Positions 16,033-38,432 of a stretch of DNA of 64,000 bases are shown in pieces. Made by a program: the position numbers and the translations under genes. This DNA comes from Microcebus murinus (taxonomy: Eukaryota > Chordata > Mammalia > Primates > Cheirogaleidae), in contig NC_134106.1 in assembly GCF_040939455.1 (NCBI RefSeq), positions 85,753,001 to 85,817,000 on the forward strand, read 5' to 3'. The notes under the pieces were generated by a model that was not told the DNA's origin, ran no database searches, and was given only the letters and a program-made list of their open reading frames with translations. Every line of letters begins with the position of its first letter. Position 1 is the stretch's first letter.

Positions 16033-17393
16033 CTAGGGTAGGCAGACTGTGATCATGGGCTCCTAATTAGGCACAATTGGATCTGTGTTGAGCTGATCTG
16101 CTCTGTACTTAAGGGAAAATTTTTTTCTTACTAAGCCAAGTAACATTATAAAAAAATAAGCATCACACATTTTTGGACTTGCCCAATGTCTGTTACTTAT
16201 TAAGCTTGATAGCATTTATGTCAGTCTTGTTTTTCAGTGAATTCCTAGGTCACTAGCTTAGAAATGACCCCAAGGTCTCTGGTTCCTACTACATTGCCAA
16301 CTACCTCCCTCAAAACCAATTCTGGAGAAAATCCAAGTGAAAGGGCTTATGGATTTCAGGAACAAACAATAAAGTCCTGGGAAACCCTGGGGAGACCCTC
16401 AGGCAACTTAAACCAAGGTGAGTGTTGGGAAATGTAAAAGCAAAGGATGTTGAGTAGCAAAAACTAATACCTAGACAATGAGAGAAAAGTAAAAATGGAA
16501 AGAAGGAATTGTTCAATGAAGTAGTGGAGATAGATATGCCAAAACTAAAGAAAAAGACATCATATTGAAAGGGCTCACAGAGTGATGGACAGGATATAGA
16601 TAGGAAAATCCACATGGAGAAAACCACATATATTTAAGAACAAAGCCAAACAAAGCCAAACAAAGCCAAATTCTAAATGCAGTAATTATGTTAAAGCACT
16701 ATAGAAAAAGAACAGTATCGACTAGAACCGTTCCCGAATTAATTTATAAATTCAGTACAACCCCAGTCAAGCTTAAGAAATCTTAATCTAAGATGTACAA
16801 GAAGGAATAAAAGGCTCACAAACAACAAAGCCAGCCTGAAAAAGCAGCAGCTATAGAAGGGCACCTGCTCTGCCAGACAGCAGGACAGCCGCAGAGCAGG
16901 AACGATGGTAGCGGGCGACACTGTCAGCAGAGCAGATACACAGTCTGATGGAACAGACCAGGAAGCCCAGAGACTGGCAGCTGAATATATGGAAACTTAG
17001 TATATTATAAAGGAGACATTCCAAATCAACAGGGAAATCACTGATGGCTGATAGATGAAATTAGGGGAAATGGCTTAATATATGGAAAAAATAAAACTGA
17101 ATTGCTGTGTAACAATTTATATTCTGTGTGAATACCTTAATGTCATTAAAAAAGAAATAAAAAATAAAGTAAAAAATATAAAAAAACAATTTATACAAAG
17201 GTGGACTCTAGGTATAGACTAAATACAAAAGGTAAAAGTATAAGGATAAGAGTACATTTCATTCACAAAGATGATAACCTATCTTTGTTACCTAATGACC
17301 AAAGGGATTTTTTTAAACAAAAAATCAAAAACATAAATTTAATGAATTCACTTTTAATGAATTCAAAAATCGATATTAAAAATTTCTGTTCAA

Positions 17394-17710
17394 GGCTGGG
17401 CACAGGGGCTCATGCATGTAATCCTAGCACTCTGGGGGCCAAAGGCAGGAGGATCGCTCAAAGGTCAGGAGTTGGAAACCAGCCTGAGCAAGAGCAAGAC
17501 CCTGTCTCTACTAAAAATAGAAAGAAATTAATTGGACAACTAAAAATATACAGAAAAAATTAGCCAGCCATGGTGGCACATCCCTGTAGTCCCAGCTACT
17601 CAGGAGGCTGAGGCAGAAGGATGGCTTGAGCCCAGAAGTTTGAGGTTACTGTGAGCTAGGCTGATGCCTCGGCACTCTAGCCCTGTCTCAAAAAAAAAAA
17701 AAAAAAAAAA
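17394..17710 (+). mobile_element. Strepsirrhine dimeric Alu
   Basis: Sense Alu inserted in old L1 sequence. TTCTGTTCAA is repeated on both sides and the A tail is about 24 bases. Confidence 0.92.
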
Positions 17711-18356
17711 AATTCTGTTCAATACAGAGCATCATGAAAAATTTTAACAGAAAGAGGACAGAATGAAAAAAAGTTATTTGTAATGTCCCAAACCAAAAAG
17801 GGACAATATTCAGAATGCACAAGAAATTCTCCAATCAATATGAAAAAGATAATAACTCAAACAGAGAAATGGGCAATGCAGACCCAGAGGAGGGCAATTT
17901 TCAGAGAAGAAAATCCAAAGAACGAACAAGTATTTGAAGAGATACTCAAAATCATTACTAAGTAAGAGTAAATGCAAATGAAAACAATGAGCTATTACTT
18001 TGCATCTCTTTAACAAGCAAAAGTTAGGAAGTTGATAATATACTGCTGGTGAAGTGCAGACAATTGCAACTATTCAGAAGAGCAATCTGGCAATGTTTAG
18101 TCAAAATAAGTAAACAAACATTCTTAGACCCAGAAATTCCACCTCTAAGTATATGGCATATATCCCCCAAATAAATACTTAAGCAGTTACATTAGGGGAC
18201 ATGTACAAGAATATTCGAGTTCATGTTCCTTGCAGCCTTATTTGTGCTGATTGGGAGTTGAAGGTTCCCTAGATGCCCACTGCTAGCAGAGTAAATAGGT
18301 TAAAAATGTAGTTGATACACATCTTGGGATATTATTTAATAGAAAGTAATTAATAG

Positions 18357-18705
<349 letters not shown>

Positions 18706-18889
18706 TTACAGATAGTGGCATGAAAACATCTTTAAAATATTGTGTTTAAAGGGAAAAAAGTAAGTGAATAAATGAGATATATAACCCAATATAATTTATA
18801 TAAATTTAAAAATACATGCACTCAGAATAAAAATATTCATTTTACAAGAACACATAAACCAAAAGATACATGTTAAATGTCATGGATTT

Positions 18890-19213
<324 letters not shown>

Positions 19214-19229
19214 TAAATGTCATGGATTC

Positions 19230-20729
19230 TATGGGAGGAGGGGAATGGGAGTGGGGTATAAGGACAGAAAGCTAGAGAGGGGGCCGTGCATGGACCAGTG
19301 ATGATAGTGTACTCTAAGCCATTACCTCAAGCCTCTCTACCCTGTGTGTAGGGAATTCCACCTCTACCACTTCCCAGCACTCCTAGGACTATTGGAACAG
19401 GTCTTAATAGAGAAAATGCATGGATGGCGATCACTAAAACCGTAAGTATGGACAGTGATGAGCTCACCAGGCAATCTGAGTCTTTACATGCCCATAAGTC
19501 TCATTCACAAACACTAGAAAGTTATGATGAGGAAGAGCAAGACATTTCCTTTGCCTGGATCCCCCATCGAGGACATCTGCTATGGATACTGCCTCCAAGT
19601 TCGGACACCCATTTTGCCTAGAATTGCTCTGAGTGTGCCCTGCTCTGCTGCCCGCAAGACCCGTGCTGTCATGTCTTCATGTGGATATGTGGGAACACGC
19701 GGGTGATGCAAAGCACCACACAAATGAAAGGCATTGTTACCAGGGCTCAGCCACATTACTACTTGATTTGAATGCCATTTATTGCTCTCTCAATTCCCTA
19801 CACAGGCCTCTCGAGTCATAAGACGTGACTAAGGAAATAATGAGATATGCCTGGGAATTGGAGAGTCCCCCAAAACACCCAATTAATTTATACCTCACCC
19901 CGTTGCTGTGAGACCAGCAACAGGAGACATCCAGACAGGTAAACATCCTAACATAGTCAATTCCGTACAAGGGCCCACGTGGCAATCCACCCATTTCAGA
20001 GAGATGGGAAACGTTAAAAGGAGAGAGAAAGCAAAACGAAAAGAGGAGAGGAGAGACAGACTAAAGTCCTTGCTTTGGTATTTAAGTATTGAAACGTTTT
20101 AAATTGTGTTCAGTGCTCATTGATAAAATTGTGTCATGCAAAGTTAAGTATTTGTAACTGGTGGGCAAAAAGAGTAAAACAAATTTTCATGGATTCTGCT
20201 GCTTAGTTCTTACCAAAAATTAGGGCCATCATATCTTCAGCATGAGATTAATATTTTCATGAATAAGAGTAATAATGCTAGCAACTTTTTGGTATTCCTT
20301 TCCCCATAAGAGTACAAAAGGCTTGTCTAGACTGATACACAAGTGTAAAGACTGTCCATATGTTTTCAATAACGTTTAGTATTTTATTCTCAATTCAATA
20401 AGGCTCTATGTGGTTTGAGACCCAGTTAGGGTTCCATTTGTGCATCATCTGTGTATCTGAACCAATTACTACCAGCCAGAGAGTTCTTGCCAATAGTCTA
20501 CAGTTTCAAATGTTGGAGACCCAAAGGAAGAAGGAATTCCATAGAGAACTTTGGTTTTGGCATACTTTTCCTACTGTATTTGGCCTTGTTTCATCAATGC
20601 AAAGAAATTCACACACCTTACCAGGGATCAAAATGTTACTATTGGTGACTTTAACCCAGGTAGAACAGCTATGTGTGATAGACATATACTGTACATGCCT
20701 TCAATTACCAATCCCAAACTATAAAAACC
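19230..20729. other. Unclassified intergenic sequence
   Basis: No SULT-like exon, RNA gene or nameable repeat. Short open frames here lack family features. Confidence 0.45.
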
Positions 20730-21075
20730 TTTGTAGCCACATGGTTTTGCACATGCTGTCTCCTCTGCCTAGAACACCATGCCCTCCCTCACCCACTTGC
20801 CAACCCTAGTGTAGCCTTTAAGCCATAGTTTAAGTGTCTTCTCTTCTGGAAGACCTCTCTTGATTCCAGGATGACTTCAGTGCTCCTTCTCCAGTGCTCT
20901 AGCACACTTTGTCAACATCTCCATTAAAGCTGATATGATACTAATTCTAATTGCTTGTTTACATATCAACTCCTGCGTCAGACTGTAAATCCCCTGATGG
21001 CAGAGACTGTGTCTTTCCACTAGGGCAGTCATGAGATCCTGCACATAGAAAAACACTTAATAAAATGGCAGTTCC
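20730..21075 (+). mobile_element. L2 3' fragment
   Basis: L2-like order: GCACATGCTGTCTCCTCTGCC, TCTGGAAGACCTCTCTTGA, GATGGCAGAGACTGTGTC and CACTTAATAAA at the end. Confidence 0.65.
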
Positions 21076-21605
21076 CTCTCCCCATTTCATCTTCTCTAGG
21101 GTTCTCTTCCTTAATGGTCAAGTCTTTGCTGCTCTAGGTCTCCATTCTTTCTTCCCATTGTCAATGCTGACCACTATCTTCTCCGAGCTTTTAATCTCTG
21201 AAAGCAGCCAAATCCTGGGCCATAAAGTGCCTTGAAAGCCAATAAGGAGAGTTCAGGGCAGAGCACACAGAAGAGTCTCATCTAAGACACTCAACTGATG
21301 CCAACTTCTGTTAAATCACTACTTTGATCACACCAATAATTTTATATGTCATTTCCTTACCCAGCAACAAAACAAGCTGGGCAAATCTCTAGGCCCAGAG
21401 AAGAGACGAACAGAGATGCTAATAACTGGAAAGTGCAAACAGCATACACTTCCCCACAAGCCAGGGGAAAAGAGACTGGAGGTCACTCAGCTCATGTGAG
21501 ATTCTGAAGGGATTTCTGGTTCACTCATGTTTCTAATCCCACTCATTAAGCTTCCAGAGTTTTTCTGTTTTAGAGTTAGACCTGGCCAGCAACTCCTCCC
21601 CAACT

Positions 21606-21801
21606 TAGGGGTGCCAGATAAAATACAGAACACCCAGTCACATTTTTACCTCAAATAAATAACCAGTGATTTCTTTTAAGTATGTATAAATACCAAGTAT
21701 TGCATAGGACATGCACATACTAAAACTTTATTCTTTGTTTATCTGAAATTCAAATGTAACTGAGTATCCTGTATTTATATTTGCTAAATCTGGCACCTCT
21801 A
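21606..21801. mobile_element. MER53-like palindromic DNA element
   Basis: The left half starts TAGGGGTGCCAGATAAAATAC. The right half is its diverged inverse, ending GCTAAATCTGGCACCTCTA. This long inverted-repeat MITE layout matches MER53 as I recall it. No flanking duplication is evident. Confidence 0.7.
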
Positions 21802-22749
21802 CATGACCCACCATTTGACACAGCTTTTTACTTTTCTGAGACTATAAGGGTTTATGTTTTAAGGAATTATCTGAAATTAAAGATTGCCTACATCCTTGCT
21901 GCACTTCATTAAGCATTCACAACTATCTCCAATCTCTAAAGTTGATTAAAGTAGCAAAGGGTAATACAATACATTGGAGTTTCATTTTTTTCCCTTCTCA
22001 ACTTCTGGAATAGTGTACTCCAAATGGAATGGCCATAAGGCAATCTAAACAGAAAAAGGTGGAAAAGAAACAAGTTATGAATAAACCATAGATGTTTATC
22101 AATTCTTGCATAATCTGGATTTGATTCCAGTTTTATTGTGTGGTCTTGTTGTTCCTTTTTCCTCCTGATTTTGTTGCAGGTATTGGACAACAAATGAGCC
22201 ACTTAAAATTAGCCCAAGCTAAATATCGATTCAAAGAATGAAGACAATTTCACTTTTATTCAACACAGGTTTAGCTCACTCTCCAGTGGAGGTCTTTTAG
22301 AACAGTATGATGAATCAAAACACAATTTAGGCATATTCCTTTAGTAAGAACAAACAAAAACCTGTTTAAGTGTAGTAGCCAGCACTGGAAATTTTCTTAA
22401 GAAAAATAGAGTTTATCAAACTCAGTCATAAATTTTTCAAGCAAATCACATTTTAAGCCTGAACATGATAGTAATTTCCAATGGAGACACCCAAAGATTG
22501 CACTGAAAGTTGGAATCTCCTTTCCACCCCCAGAAATAAACAGTGACAGAGTCGAAAAAGAGGTTCAGGGAAGAATTAGAGGAGGAGATGGTATTAACTT
22601 TATCTTTGGTATTCAATGTGTGCTAAGAGTGTAGGACACTTTATGTACATCAGTCTTTATGTTAACCCTGTGAGATTAATAGAAAAAAATCTCGGAAGAG
22701 ATTAAATATCTAGAAAGGTTACATAACTATTAAGGGGCAGTTTCAACTC
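21802..22749. other. AT-rich unclassified intergenic sequence
   Basis: Nothing recognised. Confidence 0.45.
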
Positions 22750-22762
22750 AAGAATAGATTTA

Positions 22763-22871
22763 CTGGGGGATGGTCACGCTGGAGACTCAGACTTGTGGGG
22801 GAAGGTGGGGAAAGGGCATTTATTGAAACCTTAAAATCTGTACCCCCATGATATGCTGAAATAAAAAAAAA
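22763..22871 (+). mobile_element. Very short 5'-truncated L1 3' end
   Basis: 109-bp insertion ending TACCCCCATGATATGCTGAA then ATAAA and an A tail, a strepsirrhine L1 3' terminus. Perfect 13-bp duplication AAGAATAGATTTA at 22750-22762 and 22872-22884. Confidence 0.85.
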
Positions 22872-23044
22872 AAGAATAGATTTATAATTCCAAAGCAATG
22901 TTTGCCAAATGTAGACCTAGCACCAATTTTATTTTTATAATCATTAAATATAACATTTTATTTAATTTTCCTAACATTGTAAGAAAGTGCTATTGAGTAA
23001 CAATATTAAATGAGATCACAATATTTGTAGTCAATATCATGTTT

Positions 23045-23800
23045 CAAATTATTTGAAACTTTCTGTTTTTTATATTTTAATAGACTTAGGGGGCACAAGT
23101 ACAGTTTTGTTACATGGATATAATGCATAGTGGTGAAGTCTGGGCTTTTAGTGTCACCAACACATGAATTGTGTACATTGTACCCATTAAGTAATTTTTC
23201 ATCCCATACTCCCCCTCCCACTCTTCCACCCTCTCCCTGTTCCAAGTCTCCAATGTCTCTTATTCTACCCTCTGTGACCATATATACACATTATTTAGCT
23301 CCCACTTACTTATAAGTGAGAACATTTAGTATTTAACTTTTGAAGTTATTTCACTTAAAATGATGGCCTCTAGGGCCATCCATGTTGCTGCAAAAGACAT
23401 GATTTCATTCTTTTTTATGATTGAGTAGCATTCCATTGTGTATATATACCACATTTCCTTTATTTGTCCATTGATGTACACTTAGATTGATTCCCTGTCT
23501 TTGCTGTTGTGAATAGTGCTGCCATGAACATACAAGGGCATGTATCATTTTGATGTACTGATTTCTTTTCCTTTTGGGTAGATACCCAGCAGTGGGATTG
23601 CTGGATCGAATAGTATTTCTATTTTCAGTTCTTTGAGAACTCTCCATGCTGTTTTCCATAGAGGTTGTAATGCACATTCCCACCAACAGTGTAAAAGCGT
23701 TCCCTATTCTCCATATCCTCACTAGCATCTCTGTCTTTTTTGACTTTTTAATAAAAGCCATTCTGACTGGTATAAGATGGCAATCTCATTATGGCTTTAA
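23045..23800 (-). mobile_element. L1 3' end
   Basis: Antisense L1. The 3' UTR side is near 23080 (GGGGGCACAAGTACAG) and the ORF2 end is around 23430-23790, with GATACCCAGCAGTGGGATTG and CATTCCCACCAACAGTG. The reading frame is broken. Confidence 0.9.
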
Positions 23801-24269
23801 CAAATTATTTGAAACTTCCAACTCTCCCTGGGTCTGTTTTCAATCCCAACCAGCCATCTTTTGGGTGGGGGAGCATATTCCCCCCCCATCTTCCAGCTCT
23901 CCATCCCTAGCACACAACGCATTAGACAAAACTGATAAGATATCACTGAACTATCTATCACCCTACTCTGGGAGCACATAGGACTGAAAAGATTATAGAA
24001 TGAAATCTAACTGAAAAGTTATAGACAACTTTTGTAAGTCTTTCTAATGCAGATGAGCGTCAAGAATTCCACTGGGCAGTCTCTGCCCAAGTGTCCACTC
24101 ACCTCACCACAGCCAATAGGGAGGGGATGGGGAACAGGGAAGCCAAAGAATTGATCTTTCTTGAGTTTGCATCCAGATATGATGGAACTATAGTCATTCA
24201 TTATGATTTACAGCCACAATTTATTGAACATTTCCCTGTTGTCAAGCACTAAATACACACGATTTTAGC

Positions 24270-33175
<8,906 letters not shown>

Positions 33176-33257
33176 TAAGGAAGAAAAAGAACTAAACATT
33201 TTTTAGTCATTACCCAGTATATTTGGGTAATAACTTAAAGTTTAATACTCAGACCAA

Positions 33258-33584
33258 GGCCGGGTGAGGTGGCTCACAGCTGTAATCCTAGCACTCTGGG
33301 AGGCCGAGGCAGGTGGATCACTCAGGGTCAGGAGTTCAAAACCAGCCTGAGCAAGAGTGAGATCCCATCTCTACTAAAAAAATAGAAAGAAAATAATTGG
33401 CCAACTAAAATTACATAGAAAAAAATTAATGGGGCATGGTGGCACATGCCTGTAGTCCCAGCTACTCTGGAGGCTGAGGCAGAAGGATCACTTGAGCCCA
33501 GGAGTTTGAGGTTGCTGTGAGCCACGCTGACACCATGGCACTCTAGCCTGGGCAACAGAGTGAGACGCTGCCTCAAAAAAAAAA
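33258..33584 (+). mobile_element. Strepsirrhine dimeric Alu in the SULT1C4 3' UTR
   Basis: Sense Alu starting 82 bp after the SULT1C4 stop codon. Duplication AATACTCAGACCAA at 33244-33257 and 33585-33598. Confidence 0.95.
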
Positions 33585-33675
33585 AATACTCAGACCAACT
33601 GATATTGAATTCAGGCTCTCATACTAGTTGTTGATTGTGTTTACTCTTGTTCACTCTACTAAAAAAATAACCTAA

Positions 33676-33681
33676 AATAAA
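33676..33681 (+). promoter_or_regulatory. Possible SULT1C4 polyadenylation signal
   Basis: AATAAA about 500 bp after the stop codon, beyond an Alu that begins about 80 bp after the stop. No better hexamer is seen between the stop and the Alu. Confidence 0.4.
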
Positions 33682-34059
33682 AAGACAAGTGATAGAGGTA
33701 GCAGAGGTTAGGGGCAAGGTGGAGACTGGAAGCAGTGTGGCAACGTGGAGGGAGGGAAGCTCAGTAACTTACGAGCTACCATCCTGGCATCACTGCCAAT
33801 TATCATTACATTTAAGTTTTCTACAATCATGTAGAAATGCTTTTATATTTCAAATGCTTCCGTCCTCATATGAGAATACACTAACGTTTTCAGATTAAGT
33901 TTTGGTTCAAGTTAATTTTCTTTAATGCATCACTAAAATGTACAAATAGTGACTATTTCTTCCAGCAATTTCTTGGTAGCCACGTAACCATCAAGTGACT
34001 CAGTTTCCTCTTGGAGCCTTCCAATTCACTTCAGGGTTCTAGTGTAATAAATCTGTCCC

Positions 34060-34760
34060 CATCTCTCACCAGCCTATACATTAAATTGAACTCACTCTAC
34101 CACCCCCAGCTAATGTTACAGTCCACTGCTCGAGTCTTGGCTCACCTTTCCCAGTGCCTCCACAATCATATTCTAATCCATCAACAATAGCTGTCAGTTT
34201 TAATCTGTGAAGTCTTTTATGGTATTTTCATCTAACCATTCATTGTTTTCCTTCCATATCTATAGCCATCCTCCTGGTTCAGAAAACCCTCTTACCTCTT
34301 GCCTAGACTACTTTAATGGCTTCCTAAGTCATTTCTCTGTTTTTCACACATTTAGTAAAGTAATTTTCCTAAAACAAGACTCTAATTATGTTGCTTTTTA
34401 GCTCAAAATCCTTCAATGACTGAATTTTCACTACCTGAAAGATAAACCCCAAGATTTTACCCATGAATTCAAAAGCAGCTATAACCATGTGATTCCAACC
34501 TTTCTTTACAGCTTGATTTCTTCTTCCAAACTACTCCATATTTCAGCAAATTAGCCTTCTCACTGGGCCCTGATCATATCTTACAGGTTCCTACCCTCTT
34601 GTTTTATTTACACCATGCCTTCACCTGGAATTTCCCTTCCTTTCTTTCTACCTATCCAAAATGTATAACACACTTCAATACCAGCTCATTCATCCTACAA
34701 ATACTGCACCTGAAAAGCACGCTTACTTCTCTGAAGTCCTTTACACTTGGTATAATTATT
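34060..34760 (+). mobile_element. L2 remnant
   Basis: Long diverged L2-like stretch (GCCTAGACTACTTTAATGGC, CTCAAAATCCTTCAATGAC, TTTACACCATGCCTTCACC). No usable reading frame. Confidence 0.6.
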
Positions 34761-34846
34761 TTGTGATTAAAATTAAAGTATATTATAGCATTATCTTGTA
34801 TTTCTGTATTTCTCTCTCATGCTTAGTTAAATTTTCATTTGTTTAG

Positions 34847-35072
34847 GCTGTGCGCGGTGGTTCACGCATGTAATCCTAGCACTCTGGAAGGCCGAGGCAG
34901 GCGGATCACTCAAGGTCAGGAGTTGGAAACCAGCCTGAGCAAGAGTGAGACCCATCTCTACTAAAAATAGAAATAAATTAATTGGCCAATTAAAAATATA
35001 TAGAAAAAATTAGCCAGGCATGCTAGTGCATGCCTGTAGTCCCAGCTACTTGGGAGGCTGAGGCAGAAGGAT
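34847..35072 (+). mobile_element. 3'-truncated Alu without tail
   Basis: Sense strepsirrhine Alu that stops in the right arm after GAGGCTGAGGCAGAAGGAT. It has no A tail and no clear target duplication. About 100 bp of the right arm is missing. Confidence 0.88.
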
Positions 35073-35233
35073 TGGTTTATTCTTTTCTCCAAGGTACTTA
35101 TACCTCACTGTATATCAAACAGCATATAATATGCTCAAATATGAGTGACTGAAGAAAACATATGGGTCGAGGAAATTATAAAAAGTTAACTTTTTATATT
35201 CCAAGTAGACAGTTTCTAATAACTGCTATCATC

Positions 35234-35452
35234 TATAGCTGTACTATCCAAATATACTAGATAATAGTTACATATGACTATTTAAATTTAAATTAATAAA
35301 AAATTAAATAAAATTAAAATTCAGTTCCTCATTTTCACCAGCCAAATTTCAATTGCTCCGTAGCTCCATGTGGCTAGATGCTATTATGTTAGACAGTGCA
35401 GAGTCTAAAACATTTCTATCATCAGAGAAAGTTCTATTGGATAAGACCCTTT
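35234..35452. mobile_element. hAT-Charlie-like nonautonomous fragment
   Basis: Starts CTGTACTATCCAAATA and ends AGAAAGTTCTATTGGATAA, with CTCCATGTGGCTAGATGC inside. This CTGTCCAATA / TATTGGACAG inverted-end layout is typical of old mammalian hAT MITEs. Confidence 0.55.
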
Positions 35453-36494
35453 ATATTGACAACCACCCTTTGAGTTTGGCATTATTATTCTCACTTTATA
35501 GTTAAGAAAACTAAAACTAAAGTTCAGAGGTATTAGGTAAGTTGCTCAAATGAGAAATGTTGGAACCCAGTTTCAAACACAGCTCCAGTGGCTCCAAAGC
35601 TTGGGTTTTTAGCTGCTCACAACAGAGTTTCTCTCTCCACTTCCTGCTACAGTCTCACCATAGGAGTCCTGATATCATGAACACTATTCACTAAAGACTG
35701 CCTATCACGGTCCCTGAGCCAATGAGAGTGCACATGGGCAAGATGCTGGCTATTCCCTACTCATGACCAAGTGAAGCTTAGCAACAGTCTACTCAAGGGC
35801 TACACCGTTCCCACTGTCTAAATGCTCTGAAGTAGACAGAGCCCTAAGCCCACAGCAGCCTCTCGCTTGGCACCTACTGCATGTGCTCACTTTTGACATC
35901 TGCCCTTTAAGGCTTTATTATCTCTAAGGTTTCCCCCTGGAATTGGGTATAGCAGGGATCTGCAGAGCCTGATCTCAATGTAGTGCCTTCTGTGGCTGTG
36001 TGCCAGTTCTGCCCCTTCATATCACCACTCTCCAGGACTTTAAAGTCAGTGACCTGACCTGCTACCTTTGATAGACAACTCAGGGGAAGTGGGCTGGAGT
36101 TCAGCCAGTGGCTTTTGGAACTTGGACCTTACTCTCAGGCTGCAGCTCTTACTTTCCTACAAACCCCCTCCATCTCCCAGCAGGCAAACCAATCTCTATG
36201 CTTTGGTTACTTAGCTCCAGCCCCAACAAGACCAAATCAAACTGACCTTCACTTGGCCTATCACTCAAGTCTTCTGAAATTAGTGATTAGCATATTATAC
36301 TCTAGATTTATTCAAGATTATTTCCATTTCATCAGAGAATTACAATAATGCATTTATATTTTGGAACTCTTCTAATAACACTGAGTCTGTAAAAACAGGG
36401 TGCACATCCAGTGTTTTGTCACACCTGAGTAATAACTTTCAACCCCATGGAGGAAGTCTAGATTTGAACCAAGAAAATCAAAGCTCGTATGTAA

Positions 36495-36634
36495 GCCGGG
36501 CATGGTGGCTCACGCCTGTAATCCTAGCTCTCTGGGAGGCTGAGGCAGGTGGATCCTTTGAGCTCAGGAGTTCGAAACCAACCTGAGCAAGAGTGAGACC
36601 CCGTCTCTACTATAAATAGAAATTAATTGGCCAA

Positions 36635-36675
<41 letters not shown>

Positions 36676-36848
36676 AAAATTAGCCGGGTATGGTAGCGCA
36701 TGCCTGTAGTCACAGCTACTTGGGAGGCTGAGGCAGAAGGATCGCTTGAGCCCAGGAGTTTGAGGTTGCTGTGAGCTAGACTGACACCACGGCACTCACT
36801 CTAGCCTGGGCAACAAAGTGAGACTCTGTCTCAAAAAAAAAAAAAAAA
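36495..36848 (+). mobile_element. Strepsirrhine dimeric Alu with expanded TA microsatellite
   Basis: Sense Alu whose AT-rich middle has grown into a (TA)n run at 36638-36671. Near-identical flanks AGCTCGTATGTA and AGCTCATATGTA mark the insertion. Confidence 0.93.
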
Positions 36849-36931
36849 ACATAGCTCATATGTAGAAATGCAAAAAGTAAACTACTGCAATAAAATACCA
36901 GTATTATGATTCTATGTAAAACATTTTTATT

Positions 36932-37253
36932 TTTTGAGACAGAGTCTCACTTTGTTGCCCAGGCTAGAGTGAGTGCCGTGGTGTCAGCCTAGCTCACAGC
37001 AACCTCAAACTCCTGGGCTCAAGCGATCCTACTGCCTCAGCCTCCCAAGTAGCTGGAACTACAGGCATGCACCACCATGCCCAGCTAATTATTTCTATAT
37101 ATATTAGTTGGCCAATTAATTTCTTCCTATTTATAGTAGAGACAGAGTCTCGCTCTTGCTCAGGTTGGTTTCAAACTCCTGAGCTCAAATGGTCCACCCG
37201 CCTCGGCCTCCCAGAGAGCTAGGATTACAGGCGTGAGCCACCGTGCCCGGCCT
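36932..37253 (-). mobile_element. Strepsirrhine dimeric Alu
   Basis: Antisense Alu flanked by copies of TCTATGTAAAACATTTTTA. It forms an inverted pair with the Alu 80 bp upstream. Confidence 0.93.
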
Positions 37254-37830
37254 GAATCTATGTAAAACATTTTTAAAAACCCATATTCTTTAGCAATGCT
37301 AAGAGGAGATTTGGTGTGACTAAGAGGCCTCATGACGCCACCTGGCTCCTGTCTATTGGTGAAGAATATAATTTTAAAAATAAATACATGTCATACTAAT
37401 TCAAACTTAAATCCAGTGTTAAAGAAATAAAAATGCACCCTAGGATTAGAAATATACAATGAAACAGAAAAAGCAGATGGTTTCTGTATTACCTGACCTG
37501 AATCGCTAACAGAAACAGTAGCATACTTTAGAGGCCAGATGGATGCCCCTGAGAACAGAGATTATTACAGCACCGGAGAGATTGCCGTATTGGAGAGGGA
37601 CACCAGGGGGAGCAAGAGGTTAAGAGCTCTGGATAAAAAAAAAAAAACAAAAACGGGCAAACCTGGGAAATTTTGAAAATTAAAGTCTGTAAAATTAGAA
37701 GAGGTAACAGTTTTTTTTAATGTCCAAATCTCAACAAAAGATCACAGGCATACAAAGACACAGGGAACCACAGCCCAATCAAAGGAACAAAATAAATCTC
37801 TAGAAACCAAACCTAAAGATATGGAGATCT

Positions 37831-38181
37831 AGGCCAGGCGCGGTGGCTCATGCCTGTAATCCTAGCTCTCTGGGAGGCTGAGGCGGGCGGATCATTTGAG
37901 CTCAGGAGTTCAAAACTAACCTAAGCAAGAGTGAGACCCTGTCTCTACTATAAATAGAAAGAAATTAATTGAACTAATATATATAGAGAAAAAATTAACC
38001 GGGCATGGTGGCACATGCCTGTAGTCCCAACTACTTGGGAGGCTGAGGCAGGAGGATTACTTGAGCCCAGGAGGTTGGGCTGTGAGCTAGGTTGCTGTGA
38101 GCTAGGCTGACGCCACAGCACTCACTCTAGCCTAGGCAACAAAGTGAGACTCTGTCTCAAAAAAAAAAAAAAGAAAAAGAA
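37831..38181 (+). mobile_element. Strepsirrhine dimeric Alu nested in L1
   Basis: Sense Alu splitting the old L1 at 37480-39725, with GAGATCTA on both sides and an A-rich tail. Confidence 0.92.
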
Positions 38182-38432
38182 ATAGAGATCTATTAATCAC
38201 CTAAGAGAATTCAAAATAACCATCTTAAATATACACAATGAGCTAAAAAATAACACAGAAAGAAAATTTAATGAAATCAGGAAAATGATGCATGAAAAGT
38301 AAGAATATCAACAAAGAGATAGAAACTATTATAAGAACTGAAAAAATTCTGGAGCTGAAGAATAGAATAAATGTAAAAATTCACTTAGAAGAGTTTAAAA
38401 GCAGACATGATCAGATAGAATAAAGAATCAGT

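Noticed and set aside
17201..17563. Open frames running through Alus (also 39805-40113, 24433-24786, 31042-31326)
   Set aside because: Their translations contain the stereotyped Alu peptide text (for example [16 protein letters not shown]), so they are repeat shadows.
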